NCBI GenBank assembly: GCA_964579765.1
Contig: CAZOIK010000421.1
Coordinates: 1-16,412, forward strand
Direction: 5' to 3'
Origin: DATNBT01 sp964579765
Lineage (GTDB): Bacteria > Acidobacteriota > Vicinamibacteria > Vicinamibacterales > CAVVIG01
DNA length: 16,412 nucleotides
Position 1 is the first letter of the stretch, and each line of letters opens with the position of its first letter. The notes beneath the pieces are model-generated. The model made no database searches and was not told the origin of the DNA. It saw only the letters and a program-made list of their open reading frames with translations. Position numbers and translations under genes: made by a program. Below are positions 1 through 6,269 of the stretch, in pieces.

Positions 1-13
1 GAGAAAGACGCAT
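1..13 (-). CDS. Start of a gene downstream of DUF1800, probably a DUF1501 protein (partial)
   Basis: Only the first codons are inside the window. On the minus strand an ATG at 13-11 reads M-R-L-S before the left edge. A GGAG ribosome-binding site lies about six bases upstream, in the 13-base gap after the DUF1800 stop codon. DUF1800 genes are very often followed by a DUF1501 gene, whose product commonly starts with a short Arg-containing twin-arginine-type leader, and MRLS would suit that. The identity is inferred from context only; the sequence itself shows just a well-placed start. Confidence 0.45.
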
Positions 14-26
14 GTCCGACTCCGTC

Positions 27-1490
27 CTAGACAAGCTGGTACTCCGCCGAGCCGACGAGCAGCCGCGCCAGGCCGGCGGCTCTCGTGGTCACCTGCGATG
101 TGCTGCCCGACCACGAGCCTCCCGCGAGCAGATAGGACGTCAGCGCCTGCCGCGGCGCGTTGTCGAGCGGCGCCGGCGTGATGCGATCGAGCATCGCGGC
201 CAGCAGTCCCGAGGCCGACGAGGCATTCGGCTGCATGTCGGCCGCGAGATAGGTCTTCTGGCTGGCGACCAGCGCCGCCGCGAAGTTGCTGCGGGCCAGC
301 ATCGTCGCCGTGGAGATCCACGCGGCGCCGACCGGCCAGCCGCCGACGTTGGGAGGCTCGAACAGCAGCATGCCCATGTTTGTCATCGGCGACTTGGTCT
401 GGTCGAGCGACAAGCCCTGCCATCCCACTTCCTTGATCGCGCGCGCGACGAACTCCGCCGGCCACGAGTAGCGCGCGAAGTACGCCGACGGGCTCGTGAA
501 CCAGGGCGACGACAGGATGTAACGCACCATCGGTCTGATCTCCGTGCCGTTCTGCAGATAGACCGACGCGGCCGCATCGACAAATGCCGGGTCGGGCGCG
601 GAAAGGTCGCTGACGAAGAAGCTCCAGAACTTCCGGGCCAGGCGCCGCGCGGTCTCGGGGTGCGTCGCAAGCGCGGTGACGAGATCGACGCCGTCCTGCA
701 TCCCGGCCGATTCGCTGCGCGCGGGGATCGTCTTCTCCCCGCTGCTGTAGATCGGAAACGAGAACGTCTTGTCCGTGACCTCGTGCTGGTCGCCGTTGTA
801 GACGAACTCCTGATACGAATTCGGGTTGTTGGCGTCGTATGCCTCCGACTTACGGAGGTTCCAGCCGGAGAAGACGCGCGCGGCCGCGTAGACGTCGGGC
901 TCGGTGTAGTGATCGACGCCGACCGTGAACAGCTCCATGACCTCGCGCCCGAAGTTTTCCTGCGGCTTCGCGCGCGTGTTGCTCTTGCCGTCGAGCCAAA
1001 TGAGCATCGCCGGGTCCATCGCGACCTGCAGCAGCAGATCGCGGTAGTTACCGAGCGCGTACTGCCGGAACAGCTCGATCTGGCCCTGCGGTCCGCGCAG
1101 CGCGCCTGTTGGCGTGTGCGCGAACATCTTCGCGGCCTGTATGTCTCCCGAATCCGCGCTGACCTTGCTGTACGCCGTCGCGAAGTGGTTGTGCCAGAAG
1201 AGCGCCATCTTCTCCTGGAGCGGCCGGCGCGAGTGGATCATCCGGAACATCCACCGCTGCCGCGCGTCGTCGATGTTGACGTCGGGCGTGAAGCCGTCGC
1301 GCGTCGAGACTTGCGCCAGATCGGGCCGTCCGATGCGCTGGTCCACGTCGTCGGGCCGGCCTTCGTAGTCAACGAGGTAGTCCACCGCGTCGTCCGTGGA
1401 CATGTCGGCGAACACGTCGAGCTCCGTCACGCTCACGCCGAAGCCGGCGCGGCGCACGAGGTGATCGATGTCCGGGTGCAGCTGCGGCAT
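27..1490 (-). CDS. DUF1800 family protein
   Basis: A 487-residue protein of the DUF1800 family, whose biochemical function is not established. Family hallmarks are visible in order: HLVRRAGFG near residues 10-18, WHNHFA at about 99-104, NFGREVMELFTVG at about 179-191 followed by an AARVFSGW segment, and PPNVGGWP in the C-terminal third. Length is normal for the family. No signal peptide is evident at the N-terminus. It starts 9 bases after the Rieske gene stop, so the two are almost certainly co-transcribed, and a probable DUF1501 gene follows. DUF1800/DUF1501 pairs are widespread in Acidobacteriota, Planctomycetota and Proteobacteria. The upstream Shine-Dalgarno is weak, which suits coupling to the preceding gene. 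Confidence 0.93.
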   Translation of the reverse strand: MPQLHPDIDHLVRRAGFGVSVTELDVFADMSTDDAVDYLVDYEGRPDDVDQRIGRPDLAQVSTRDGFTPDVNIDDARQRWMFRMIHSRRPLQEKMALFWHNHFATAYSKVSADSGDIQAAKMFAHTPTGALRGPQGQIELFRQYALGNYRDLLLQVAMDPAMLIWLDGKSNTRAKPQENFGREVMELFTVGVDHYTEPDVYAAARVFSGWNLRKSEAYDANNPNSYQEFVYNGDQHEVTDKTFSFPIYSSGEKTIPARSESAGMQDGVDLVTALATHPETARRLARKFWSFFVSDLSAPDPAFVDAAASVYLQNGTEIRPMVRYILSSPWFTSPSAYFARYSWPAEFVARAIKEVGWQGLSLDQTKSPMTNMGMLLFEPPNVGGWPVGAAWISTATMLARSNFAAALVASQKTYLAADMQPNASSASGLLAAMLDRITPAPLDNAPRQALTSYLLAGGSWSGSTSQVTTRAAGLARLLVGSAEYQLV

Positions 1491-1499
1491 GTCGTCAGG

Positions 1500-1988
1500 T
1501 CAGATGGCGATCGTCACGACGCCGTTGTCGAACGTCGTGGCGTACTGCCGGAGCGAGGCCGGCGCAGGCCCGAGGACCACCTGTCCCGTCCGGCTGTAGC
1601 GCGAGCCATGACACGGGCAGACGTACACCGTGCCGTCGGTGCCGGTGACGGTGCAGCCTTCGTGCGTGCAGACCGCGTCGATCGCGGTGAACGTCGTCGC
1701 GCTCGCGCGCGAGAGTAGAAACGCGCCGGCGATCGACTGCACGAGCGCGGCGCCGCCGACGTCCGTCAACGGCGGAGCAGACGCTGTCACCTGCACGGCA
1801 GAGCCGTTGAAGCTGCCGTTCACCACCGCCAGATCGGTCACGGGGCTGCTCGAGCCTGACCCGGACGGCGAGGACGGCGAGCCGGAGCCGCAGGAGGAGA
1901 ACAGTGCGGCGAGCGCGACTCCCGACGCCATGTAGCACGCGCCGGCGCAGAACCCGCGCCGAGTGACTGGATCGCTCGTATCTGACAT
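1500..1988 (-). CDS. Rieske [2Fe-2S] lipoprotein
   Basis: A 162-residue exported Rieske protein. The C-terminal half carries both cluster-binding boxes: CTHEGC (C107, H109, with C112) and CPCHGS (C124, H127, with C126). By analogy with bc1 Rieske proteins, C107/H109/C124/H127 would bind the cluster and C112-C126 would form the stabilising disulfide. The N-terminus has an RRGF motif, a hydrophobic segment and a possible lipobox ending at C33 (LFSSC). A Ser/Gly/Pro-rich linker follows, so a membrane-anchored lipoprotein facing the periplasm is likely. A GGAG site sits 7 bases before the ATG. It opens the unit with DUF1800. No cytochrome b or oxygenase partner is nearby, so it is probably a stand-alone electron carrier, and its redox partner cannot be told from this sequence. 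Confidence 0.88.
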   Translation of the reverse strand: MSDTSDPVTRRGFCAGACYMASGVALAALFSSCGSGSPSSPSGSGSSSPVTDLAVVNGSFNGSAVQVTASAPPLTDVGGAALVQSIAGAFLLSRASATTFTAIDAVCTHEGCTVTGTDGTVYVCPCHGSRYSRTGQVVLGPAPASLRQYATTFDNGVVTIAI

Positions 1989-2208
1989 CGCATCGCTCCA
2001 GGAAGAAACGCGAGGATCAGAGAGGCAATATTCCGGCCACGCGCGAACAGGCGGGAATTCGGGCGGACTCGTGCGCCGTGCGGAGCATTCAGATCACAAA
2101 CGGGGAAGCGCAGCGGTTGATTTCGTAAGGCAGACGCTTCAGAAGTCGATCGACGCGATTCGTGATCGGGCGACGAAATCTGCAACTCGCCATGGCTATA
2201 ATGCCGCC
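1989..2208. other. Divergent intergenic region
   Basis: About 220 bases separate the leftward Rieske unit from the rightward amidohydrolase pair, so promoters for both must lie here. The rightward -10 box is clear (see 2197-2202). On the leftward side I see the GGAG site just upstream of the Rieske ATG but no convincing -35/-10 pair. Open frames crossing this stretch look like shadows: they have no recognisable motifs before the amidohydrolase signal peptide. Confidence 0.5.
2197..2202 (+). promoter_or_regulatory. -10 box TATAAT for the first amidohydrolase, probably leaderless
   Basis: A perfect TATAAT ends only six bases before the GTG start at 2209. The usual distance from -10 box to transcription start would put the first nucleotide at or next to the start codon. 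No Shine-Dalgarno is present. No good -35 hexamer is seen at 16-18 bases. Confidence 0.6.
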
Positions 2209-3381
2209 GTGCTGTCGCGCCGCCGTTTCATCGCGCTCTCCGCCGCGTTCGCGGCCGCTCCGGATCTGCGCGCTGACGAATTCGACCTGCTGATCAGCGG
2301 TGGACGGGTGATCGATCCCTCGTCAAGGCTCGATCGCGCCGCTGACGTGGCGATTCGCGGCGGACAGATCGCGGCCGTGGAGCCGGCGATCGCGCCGTCG
2401 CGCGCGACCGACGTGATCGACGCGTCGGGAAAGCTTGTCGTGCCAGGGCTCATCGACATCCATACGCACGCAGTCCGCGAACGAGACGACGCCGCGCTGT
2501 GCCTGGCCGACGGCGTCACGTCGATTGTCGATGCGGGCTCGCGCGGATCCGACAACATCGACGACGGCGTGGAGGTGGCGAAGGCGGCGCCGAACCGGAT
2601 GCGCCTGCTGATCAACATCTCGAGAACCGGCAACGATCAGCGGAACGGCGAGTTGAACGACCTCGGAAAAGTCGATGCGGCTGCGACGCGTGCCGCCATC
2701 GAACGCCATCGCGACGTCGTCGTCGGCGTGAAGGCCCGCCTGTCGGACTTCATCGCAGGGAAGAACGATCTGCCGGCGCTGAAGCTTGCGCAGTCGGTGG
2801 CCGGCCCGCTGCGGTTGCCTATCATGATCCACATGGGGCAGACCGTGACGCCGTTGCCCGAGCTCCTCGCGGTGCTCAAGCCGGGGGACATCGTGACGCA
2901 CATCTACTCGCCGCCGCCGCACGGCGTCTTCGGCGCTGACGGCCGCCTGCTGCCCGCCGTGCTCGATGCGCGCCGGCGCGGCATCCGGTTCGACGTCGGC
3001 AACGGCCTGAACAAACACATCACCTGGAACGTCGCCGAGCGCGCCACGCGAGCGGGTCTGTGGCCCGATACGATCTCCACCGACTGGGTGCCGCAGGGGC
3101 GGACGGATCAGATCTTCAACCTCGGCACCGTGATGTCGAAGTTCCTGATGCTCGGCATGCCCCTCGATCGCGCGATTGCGTGCGTCACCGCCAACGCCGC
3201 CATCTCGATGCCCGCGTTCCGCGGCTTCGGCACGCTGCGCCCCGGCGCCGTGGCGGATGTCGCCGTGATGGAACTGCAGCAGGGCCGGTTCGAGTTCGTC
3301 GACAACGACCACGCGACACGCGTCGGCACGCAGCGCCTCACGACAGTCACCGTGGTCAAAGGCGGCCAGCACCTTATTTGA
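2209..3381 (+). CDS. Amidohydrolase/deacetylase family metallohydrolase, copy 1
   Basis: A 390-residue member of the amidohydrolase superfamily, closest in pattern to the Atu3266/EF_0837 group, which includes enzymes acting on N-acetylated or ester substrates. Metal-site candidates are in the expected order: HTH in GLIDIHTH (H85, H87), the probable carboxylated lysine K175 in VGVKARLS, H208 in IMIHMGQT, H231 in DIVTHIY and D292 in ISTDW. The N-terminus (MLSRRRFIALSAAFAAA) looks like a short export signal of Tat or Sec type, so it is probably periplasmic. I chose GTG at 2209, not the longer open frame starting at 1963. GTG places the signal at the N-terminus, matches the paralogue's start, and sits just after a TATAAT box. 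Substrate is unknown. Confidence 0.88.
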   Translation: MLSRRRFIALSAAFAAAPDLRADEFDLLISGGRVIDPSSRLDRAADVAIRGGQIAAVEPAIAPSRATDVIDASGKLVVPGLIDIHTHAVRERDDAALCLADGVTSIVDAGSRGSDNIDDGVEVAKAAPNRMRLLINISRTGNDQRNGELNDLGKVDAAATRAAIERHRDVVVGVKARLSDFIAGKNDLPALKLAQSVAGPLRLPIMIHMGQTVTPLPELLAVLKPGDIVTHIYSPPPHGVFGADGRLLPAVLDARRRGIRFDVGNGLNKHITWNVAERATRAGLWPDTISTDWVPQGRTDQIFNLGTVMSKFLMLGMPLDRAIACVTANAAISMPAFRGFGTLRPGAVADVAVMELQQGRFEFVDNDHATRVGTQRLTTVTVVKGGQHLI

Positions 3382-3407
3382 TCGCCCCAGCACCCTATCT
3401 AATCGCT
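3367..3407. repeat. Imperfect 21-bp direct repeat at the junction of the two amidohydrolases
   Basis: Positions 3367-3386 (CAGCACCTTATTTGATCGCC) and 3388-3407 (CAGCACCCTATCTAATCGCT) match at 16 of 20 positions. The first copy spans the stop codon of the upstream gene, and the second runs into the -10 box of the downstream gene. It may be a local duplication scar or a pair of protein-binding sites. Confidence 0.6.
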
Positions 3408-3412
3408 ATAAA
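3407..3412 (+). promoter_or_regulatory. -10 box TATAAA for the second amidohydrolase, probably leaderless
   Basis: TATAAA ends eight bases before the ATG at 3421, which predicts transcription starting at or within a base or two of the start codon. There is no Shine-Dalgarno in the interval. The layout mirrors the box before the upstream paralogue, so the second gene probably has its own promoter as well as any read-through. Confidence 0.55.
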
Positions 3413-3420
3413 ATCCCGTC

Positions 3421-4602
3421 ATGTTGACTCGCCGACACTTCATCGCCGCCGCCGGCGCCGCGGCCGCCTCCCGTTTCGCCCGCCTGCCCGAGCTGCGCGC
3501 CGCGCAGTACGACCTGCTGATCAAAGGCGGACGGGTGATCGATCCCGCGCGCCGGTTCGACCGCGTGGCCGACGTCGCCATCGCCGGCGGGAAGATCGCC
3601 GCCGTGCGGCCGAACGTCCCGGCGGCGAGTGCGGCCGACACGATCGACGCGTCCGGCAAGCTCGTGGTGCCCGGCCTCATCGACATCCACACCCATGCCG
3701 GCCGCGAGAAAGAGGACGGCGGGCTGTGTCTCGCCGACGGCGTCACGTCGCTCGTGGACGCCGGTTCGGCCGGCGCCGACGGCATCGATCAGGTGGTGGC
3801 GAACGCGAAGGCCGCGCCCAACCGGATGCGCGTGTTCGTCAACATCGGCCGGAAGGGCATCATTCCCGAAGGCGATCTGATGGATCTCGCCAACGTGGAC
3901 GCCGCCGCGGCGCGAGCGGCCATCGAGCGGCATCGCGACGTCGTCGTCGGTATCAAGGCGCGGCTGTCGAACAACGTCGCCGGCAAGAACGACGTCGAGG
4001 CGCTGAGGCGCGCGCAGTCGGTCGCGCGGCCGCTCGGCGTTCCGATCATGATCCACATGGGCCAGACCGCATCGCCGCTGCCAGACATCCTCGCGATCCT
4101 CAAAGCCGGCGACATCGTCACGCACATGTATGCGCCGCCGCCGAACGCGATCTTCGACGATTCGGGCAAGCTGCTGCCGGCCGTCGTTGATGCGCGCAAG
4201 AGGGGCGTGTGGTTCGACTTCGGCAACGGCCGGCTGTCGCATTTCACGTGGGCGACGCTCCAGCACGGCCTCGACGCGCGGGTTGTGCCCGACACGATCT
4301 CGACCGACTGGGGCCAGGCCGCGCGCACCGATCAGGTGTTCAACTTCGCCAACGTGCTGTCGAAGTTCCTGATGCTCGGGATGCCGCTCGATCGCGTAAT
4401 CGCCTGCGCGACGGTGAACGCCGCGAAGACGCTTCCCGCGTTCACGGGCCTCGGGACACTCGCGGTCGGCGCGCCGGCCGACGTCGCGATTCTGGAGTTG
4501 CGCGAAGGCAGCTTCGAGTTCGAGGACAACGACAAGGCGAAGCGCCAGGGACGTCAGAAGCTGGTGACGACTGCGTCGATCTTCGGCGGCCGGCGGGCCT
4601 AG
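3421..4602 (+). CDS. Amidohydrolase/deacetylase family metallohydrolase, copy 2
   Basis: A 393-residue tandem paralogue of the preceding gene, sharing long identical blocks such as IMIHMGQT and KFLMLGMPLDR. The same metal-site set is present: H90 and H92 (GLIDIHTH), K179 (VGIKARLS), H212, H235 and D296 (ISTDW); H274 is also conserved between the copies. The N-terminus (MLTRRHFIAAAGAAAAS) is a likely twin-arginine-type export signal. The copies differ most in the signal peptide and around residues 143-155, where copy 2 has GRKGIIPEGD and copy 1 a different loop, so substrates may have diverged. Its -10 box suggests independent, leaderless transcription. Family assignment is firm; the natural substrate is not known. 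Confidence 0.9.
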   Translation: MLTRRHFIAAAGAAAASRFARLPELRAAQYDLLIKGGRVIDPARRFDRVADVAIAGGKIAAVRPNVPAASAADTIDASGKLVVPGLIDIHTHAGREKEDGGLCLADGVTSLVDAGSAGADGIDQVVANAKAAPNRMRVFVNIGRKGIIPEGDLMDLANVDAAAARAAIERHRDVVVGIKARLSNNVAGKNDVEALRRAQSVARPLGVPIMIHMGQTASPLPDILAILKAGDIVTHMYAPPPNAIFDDSGKLLPAVVDARKRGVWFDFGNGRLSHFTWATLQHGLDARVVPDTISTDWGQAARTDQVFNFANVLSKFLMLGMPLDRVIACATVNAAKTLPAFTGLGTLAVGAPADVAILELREGSFEFEDNDKAKRQGRQKLVTTASIFGGRRA

Positions 4603-4608
4603 GCCCCC

Positions 4609-4710
4609 ATGAGCCGGCACGAAATCATCATCCAGTGGATCAAGATCGCGATTGCGATCGCCTTCGGCAGCTACTTCGTCTGGTGGAGCCAGGCGATGCT
4701 CAGGAAGTGA
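4609..4710 (+). CDS. 33-residue putative single-pass membrane protein
   Basis: A micro-ORF begins six bases after the amidohydrolase stop and encodes 33 residues. After a polar start (MSRHE) comes a hydrophobic run of about 24 residues containing IIIQWIKIAIAIAF and SYFVWW, then a basic end (MLRK). That fits one membrane-spanning helix. No Shine-Dalgarno is obvious, so translation would rely on coupling to the upstream stop. Its last 11 bases overlap the 3' end of the convergent BtuF-like gene. I do not recognise a family. It could be a chance open frame, but the strongly hydrophobic composition and tight spacing favour a real gene. Confidence 0.45.
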   Translation: MSRHEIIIQWIKIAIAIAFGSYFVWWSQAMLRK

Positions 4711-5485
4711 GCCGCGCGAGGTGCGCGTGCAGCTGCGCGACGCCGTCGGTCAGCGCAGCGGGCCCGGGCTGGAGGATGTATGTCGATTTGATCTCGAAGA
4801 TCCGATCGTCGCGCACGGCGGCGACGCGATCCCAGCCCGGCCGGTTCTGAATCGTCGCCTTCCTCATCTTCTTCCCGCACCACGACGCGAAGATCACTTC
4901 CGGATCGCGGCGCACGACCTCGGCGGGATCGACGATGCGATCCTTCGCGAGACCGCAACCTTCCAGCTCGGGAAACACCGGGTCGGCGCCCGCAATGCGT
5001 ACGAGCTCCTCGACCCAGCGGATGCCCGAAATAAGCGGATCGTCCCACTCCTCGAAAAACGCGCGCGGCCGGCGCCGAAAGCCCGCCGCCGCCATCCCGA
5101 TTTGCTCGAGCCCGGCGTTCAACCGCTCCGCGAGCGCCTCGGCCTCGCCCTGGCAGCCGACCAGCCCGCCCAGCATCCGGATCGTCTGCAGAATCTCGGC
5201 GACGCTTCGCTGGTTGAACGTGACGACGTTCAGTCCGCGGCGCACCAGCTCCGCGGTCAGGTCGGCCTGGAGATCCGAGAAGGCCAGGACGAGGTCGGGC
5301 GCGAGCGCGACGATCTTGTCGAACCGTGCGTTGATGAATGCCGAGACTTTCGGCTTCTCGCGTGCCTCGGGCGGACGCACCGTGTAGCCGGACACGCCGA
5401 CGATGCGATGGCCCTGGCCGAGCAGATACAGCGTCTCGGTGGTTTCTTCCGTCAGGCAGACGATGCGAGACGGGAATTTACTCAT
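4700..5485 (-). CDS. BtuF-like cobalamin-binding protein without signal peptide
   Basis: A 261-residue protein of the periplasmic-binding fold seen in BtuF (PF01497 type). Typical landmarks are RIVCLTEETTETLYLLG near residues 7-23, GVSGYTVRPPEA, then a FDKIVALAPDLVLAF strand-helix, and a second lobe with GCGLAKDRIVDPAEVVRRDPEVIF. Unlike classical BtuF, translation begins directly with MSKFPSRIVCL, with no hydrophobic leader, so the product should be cytoplasmic unless another start is used. The ATG at 5485 overlaps the end of the Dph6-like gene by 8 bases, implying translational coupling. It is the last gene of the btu operon. It may bind corrinoids inside the cell, or another ligand entirely. 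The family call is firm; the role is not. Confidence 0.8.
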   Translation of the reverse strand: MSKFPSRIVCLTEETTETLYLLGQGHRIVGVSGYTVRPPEAREKPKVSAFINARFDKIVALAPDLVLAFSDLQADLTAELVRRGLNVVTFNQRSVAEILQTIRMLGGLVGCQGEAEALAERLNAGLEQIGMAAAGFRRRPRAFFEEWDDPLISGIRWVEELVRIAGADPVFPELEGCGLAKDRIVDPAEVVRRDPEVIFASWCGKKMRKATIQNRPGWDRVAAVRDDRIFEIKSTYILQPGPAALTDGVAQLHAHLARLTS

Positions 5486-6203
5486 CTGGTGATTTGGTGA
5501 TTTGGTGATCGGGATTTGGTGATCGGGATTTGGTGATTGGGGGATCTGGAAGCACGTCGGCGAAGACGAAGCCGTCGCGTTCGACGATGTCGCCGGATCT
5601 GATCGCAATCGGCCGCGAGAACATCGGACCGGCATAGGCAAACGAGTGGAATTCGCCGCGCTCGCCGCAGGGATCGACGGCCGGCGGCAGGTCGTCGAGC
5701 AGCGCCGCGTCGAAGTCACGGCCGGCGAACGCCCGATTGAGCGCTCTCGGATCCACGCAGGTCAGCCGCGCCCTCAGTCCGTTCGCCACCATCTCCCGCG
5801 CGAGCTTCGCCGTGTCCACATCGAAAAGCGGAAAGACGGGCGTCAGGCCGGAGCCGGCGAGCTTGTCTTCACGGTAGCGGCGGATGTCTTCGAGAAAAAG
5901 ATCGCCGAACGCCATGTGCGTGAATCCCTCGGCAACGGCGCGCGCGACCGCCCCGGCCATCGCACGCTCGTAGACCTCGTTCGGACACGGAGACGGAATC
6001 GGCACCTGCCAGAGCGGCAGCCCAAGCGCGTCGGCCTGCGCCTGCAGCAACTCCACGCGCACCGCATGCATCGCGACGCGCCGGTGCGCTTCGTTCACCG
6101 TCGTCAGCACGCCGCCGAGCTCGAACTCGCCGCGTTGCCGCAGCACGTGCACCATCCACGCGCTGTCCTTGCCGGACGACCAGGAAATTAGACATTTCGG
6201 CAT
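5478..6203 (-). CDS. Dph6-like PP-loop ATP pyrophosphatase (adenine nucleotide alpha hydrolase family)
   Basis: A 241-residue protein of the COG2102/Dph6-related family. It shows the PP-loop SSGKDS (residues 9-14), the family box FGDLFLEDIRRYRE (99-112), a GRDFD motif, and DPCGERGEFHSF (177-188). The family's characterised relative, diphthine-ammonia ligase, adenylates a carboxylate and amidates it. Bacteria lack diphthamide, so the substrate here is different and unknown. It sits between btuF and a signal-less BtuF-like gene, which suggests a corrinoid-related role by context only. The last 19 or so residues (from ITKSRS onward) are encoded by a short tandem repeat and are probably not part of the fold. 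The gap from btuF is 66 bases, so it should be on the same transcript. Confidence 0.85.
   Translation of the reverse strand: MPKCLISWSSGKDSAWMVHVLRQRGEFELGGVLTTVNEAHRRVAMHAVRVELLQAQADALGLPLWQVPIPSPCPNEVYERAMAGAVARAVAEGFTHMAFGDLFLEDIRRYREDKLAGSGLTPVFPLFDVDTAKLAREMVANGLRARLTCVDPRALNRAFAGRDFDAALLDDLPPAVDPCGERGEFHSFAYAGPMFSRPIAIRSGDIVERDGFVFADVLPDPPITKSRSPNPDHQITKSPDE
5487..5538. repeat. TGGTGATT-type tandem repeat
   Basis: Consecutive units on the plus strand are TGGTGATT, TGGTGATT, TGGTGATCGGGATT, TGGTGATCGGGATT and TGGTGATT, i.e. 8- and 14-base units. It lies inside the 3' end of the Dph6-like gene and stops just before the start of the next gene. Neither unit length is a multiple of three, so a change in copy number would shift the C-terminal frame and the stop position. 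Confidence 0.85.
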
Positions 6204-6269
6204 AAGGAATCTCGAGGCACATACGAGTTCGTGTTCATCTCGCGTCTTCGTGACGAGCGATCCTCGGAA

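Noticed and set aside
12..1718. 568-codon open frame on the plus strand
   Set aside because: It lies antisense to the DUF1800 gene, is very rich in Arg and Ala, and has no recognisable domain. It is a GC-bias shadow.
1963..2208. Upstream extension of the first amidohydrolase to 472 residues
   Set aside because: The extension would bury the export signal and precede the TATAAT box. The paralogue starts at the point matching GTG 2209.
2323..3393. 356-codon minus-strand frame, with a similar 404-codon frame at 3406-4620
   Set aside because: Both mirror the amidohydrolase genes; their resemblance to each other follows from the paralogy of the sense genes. No domain is visible.
3060..4190. 376-codon plus-strand frame spanning the two amidohydrolases
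   Set aside because: Arg-rich frame-shifted reading of both genes crossing a real stop and start, so not a gene.
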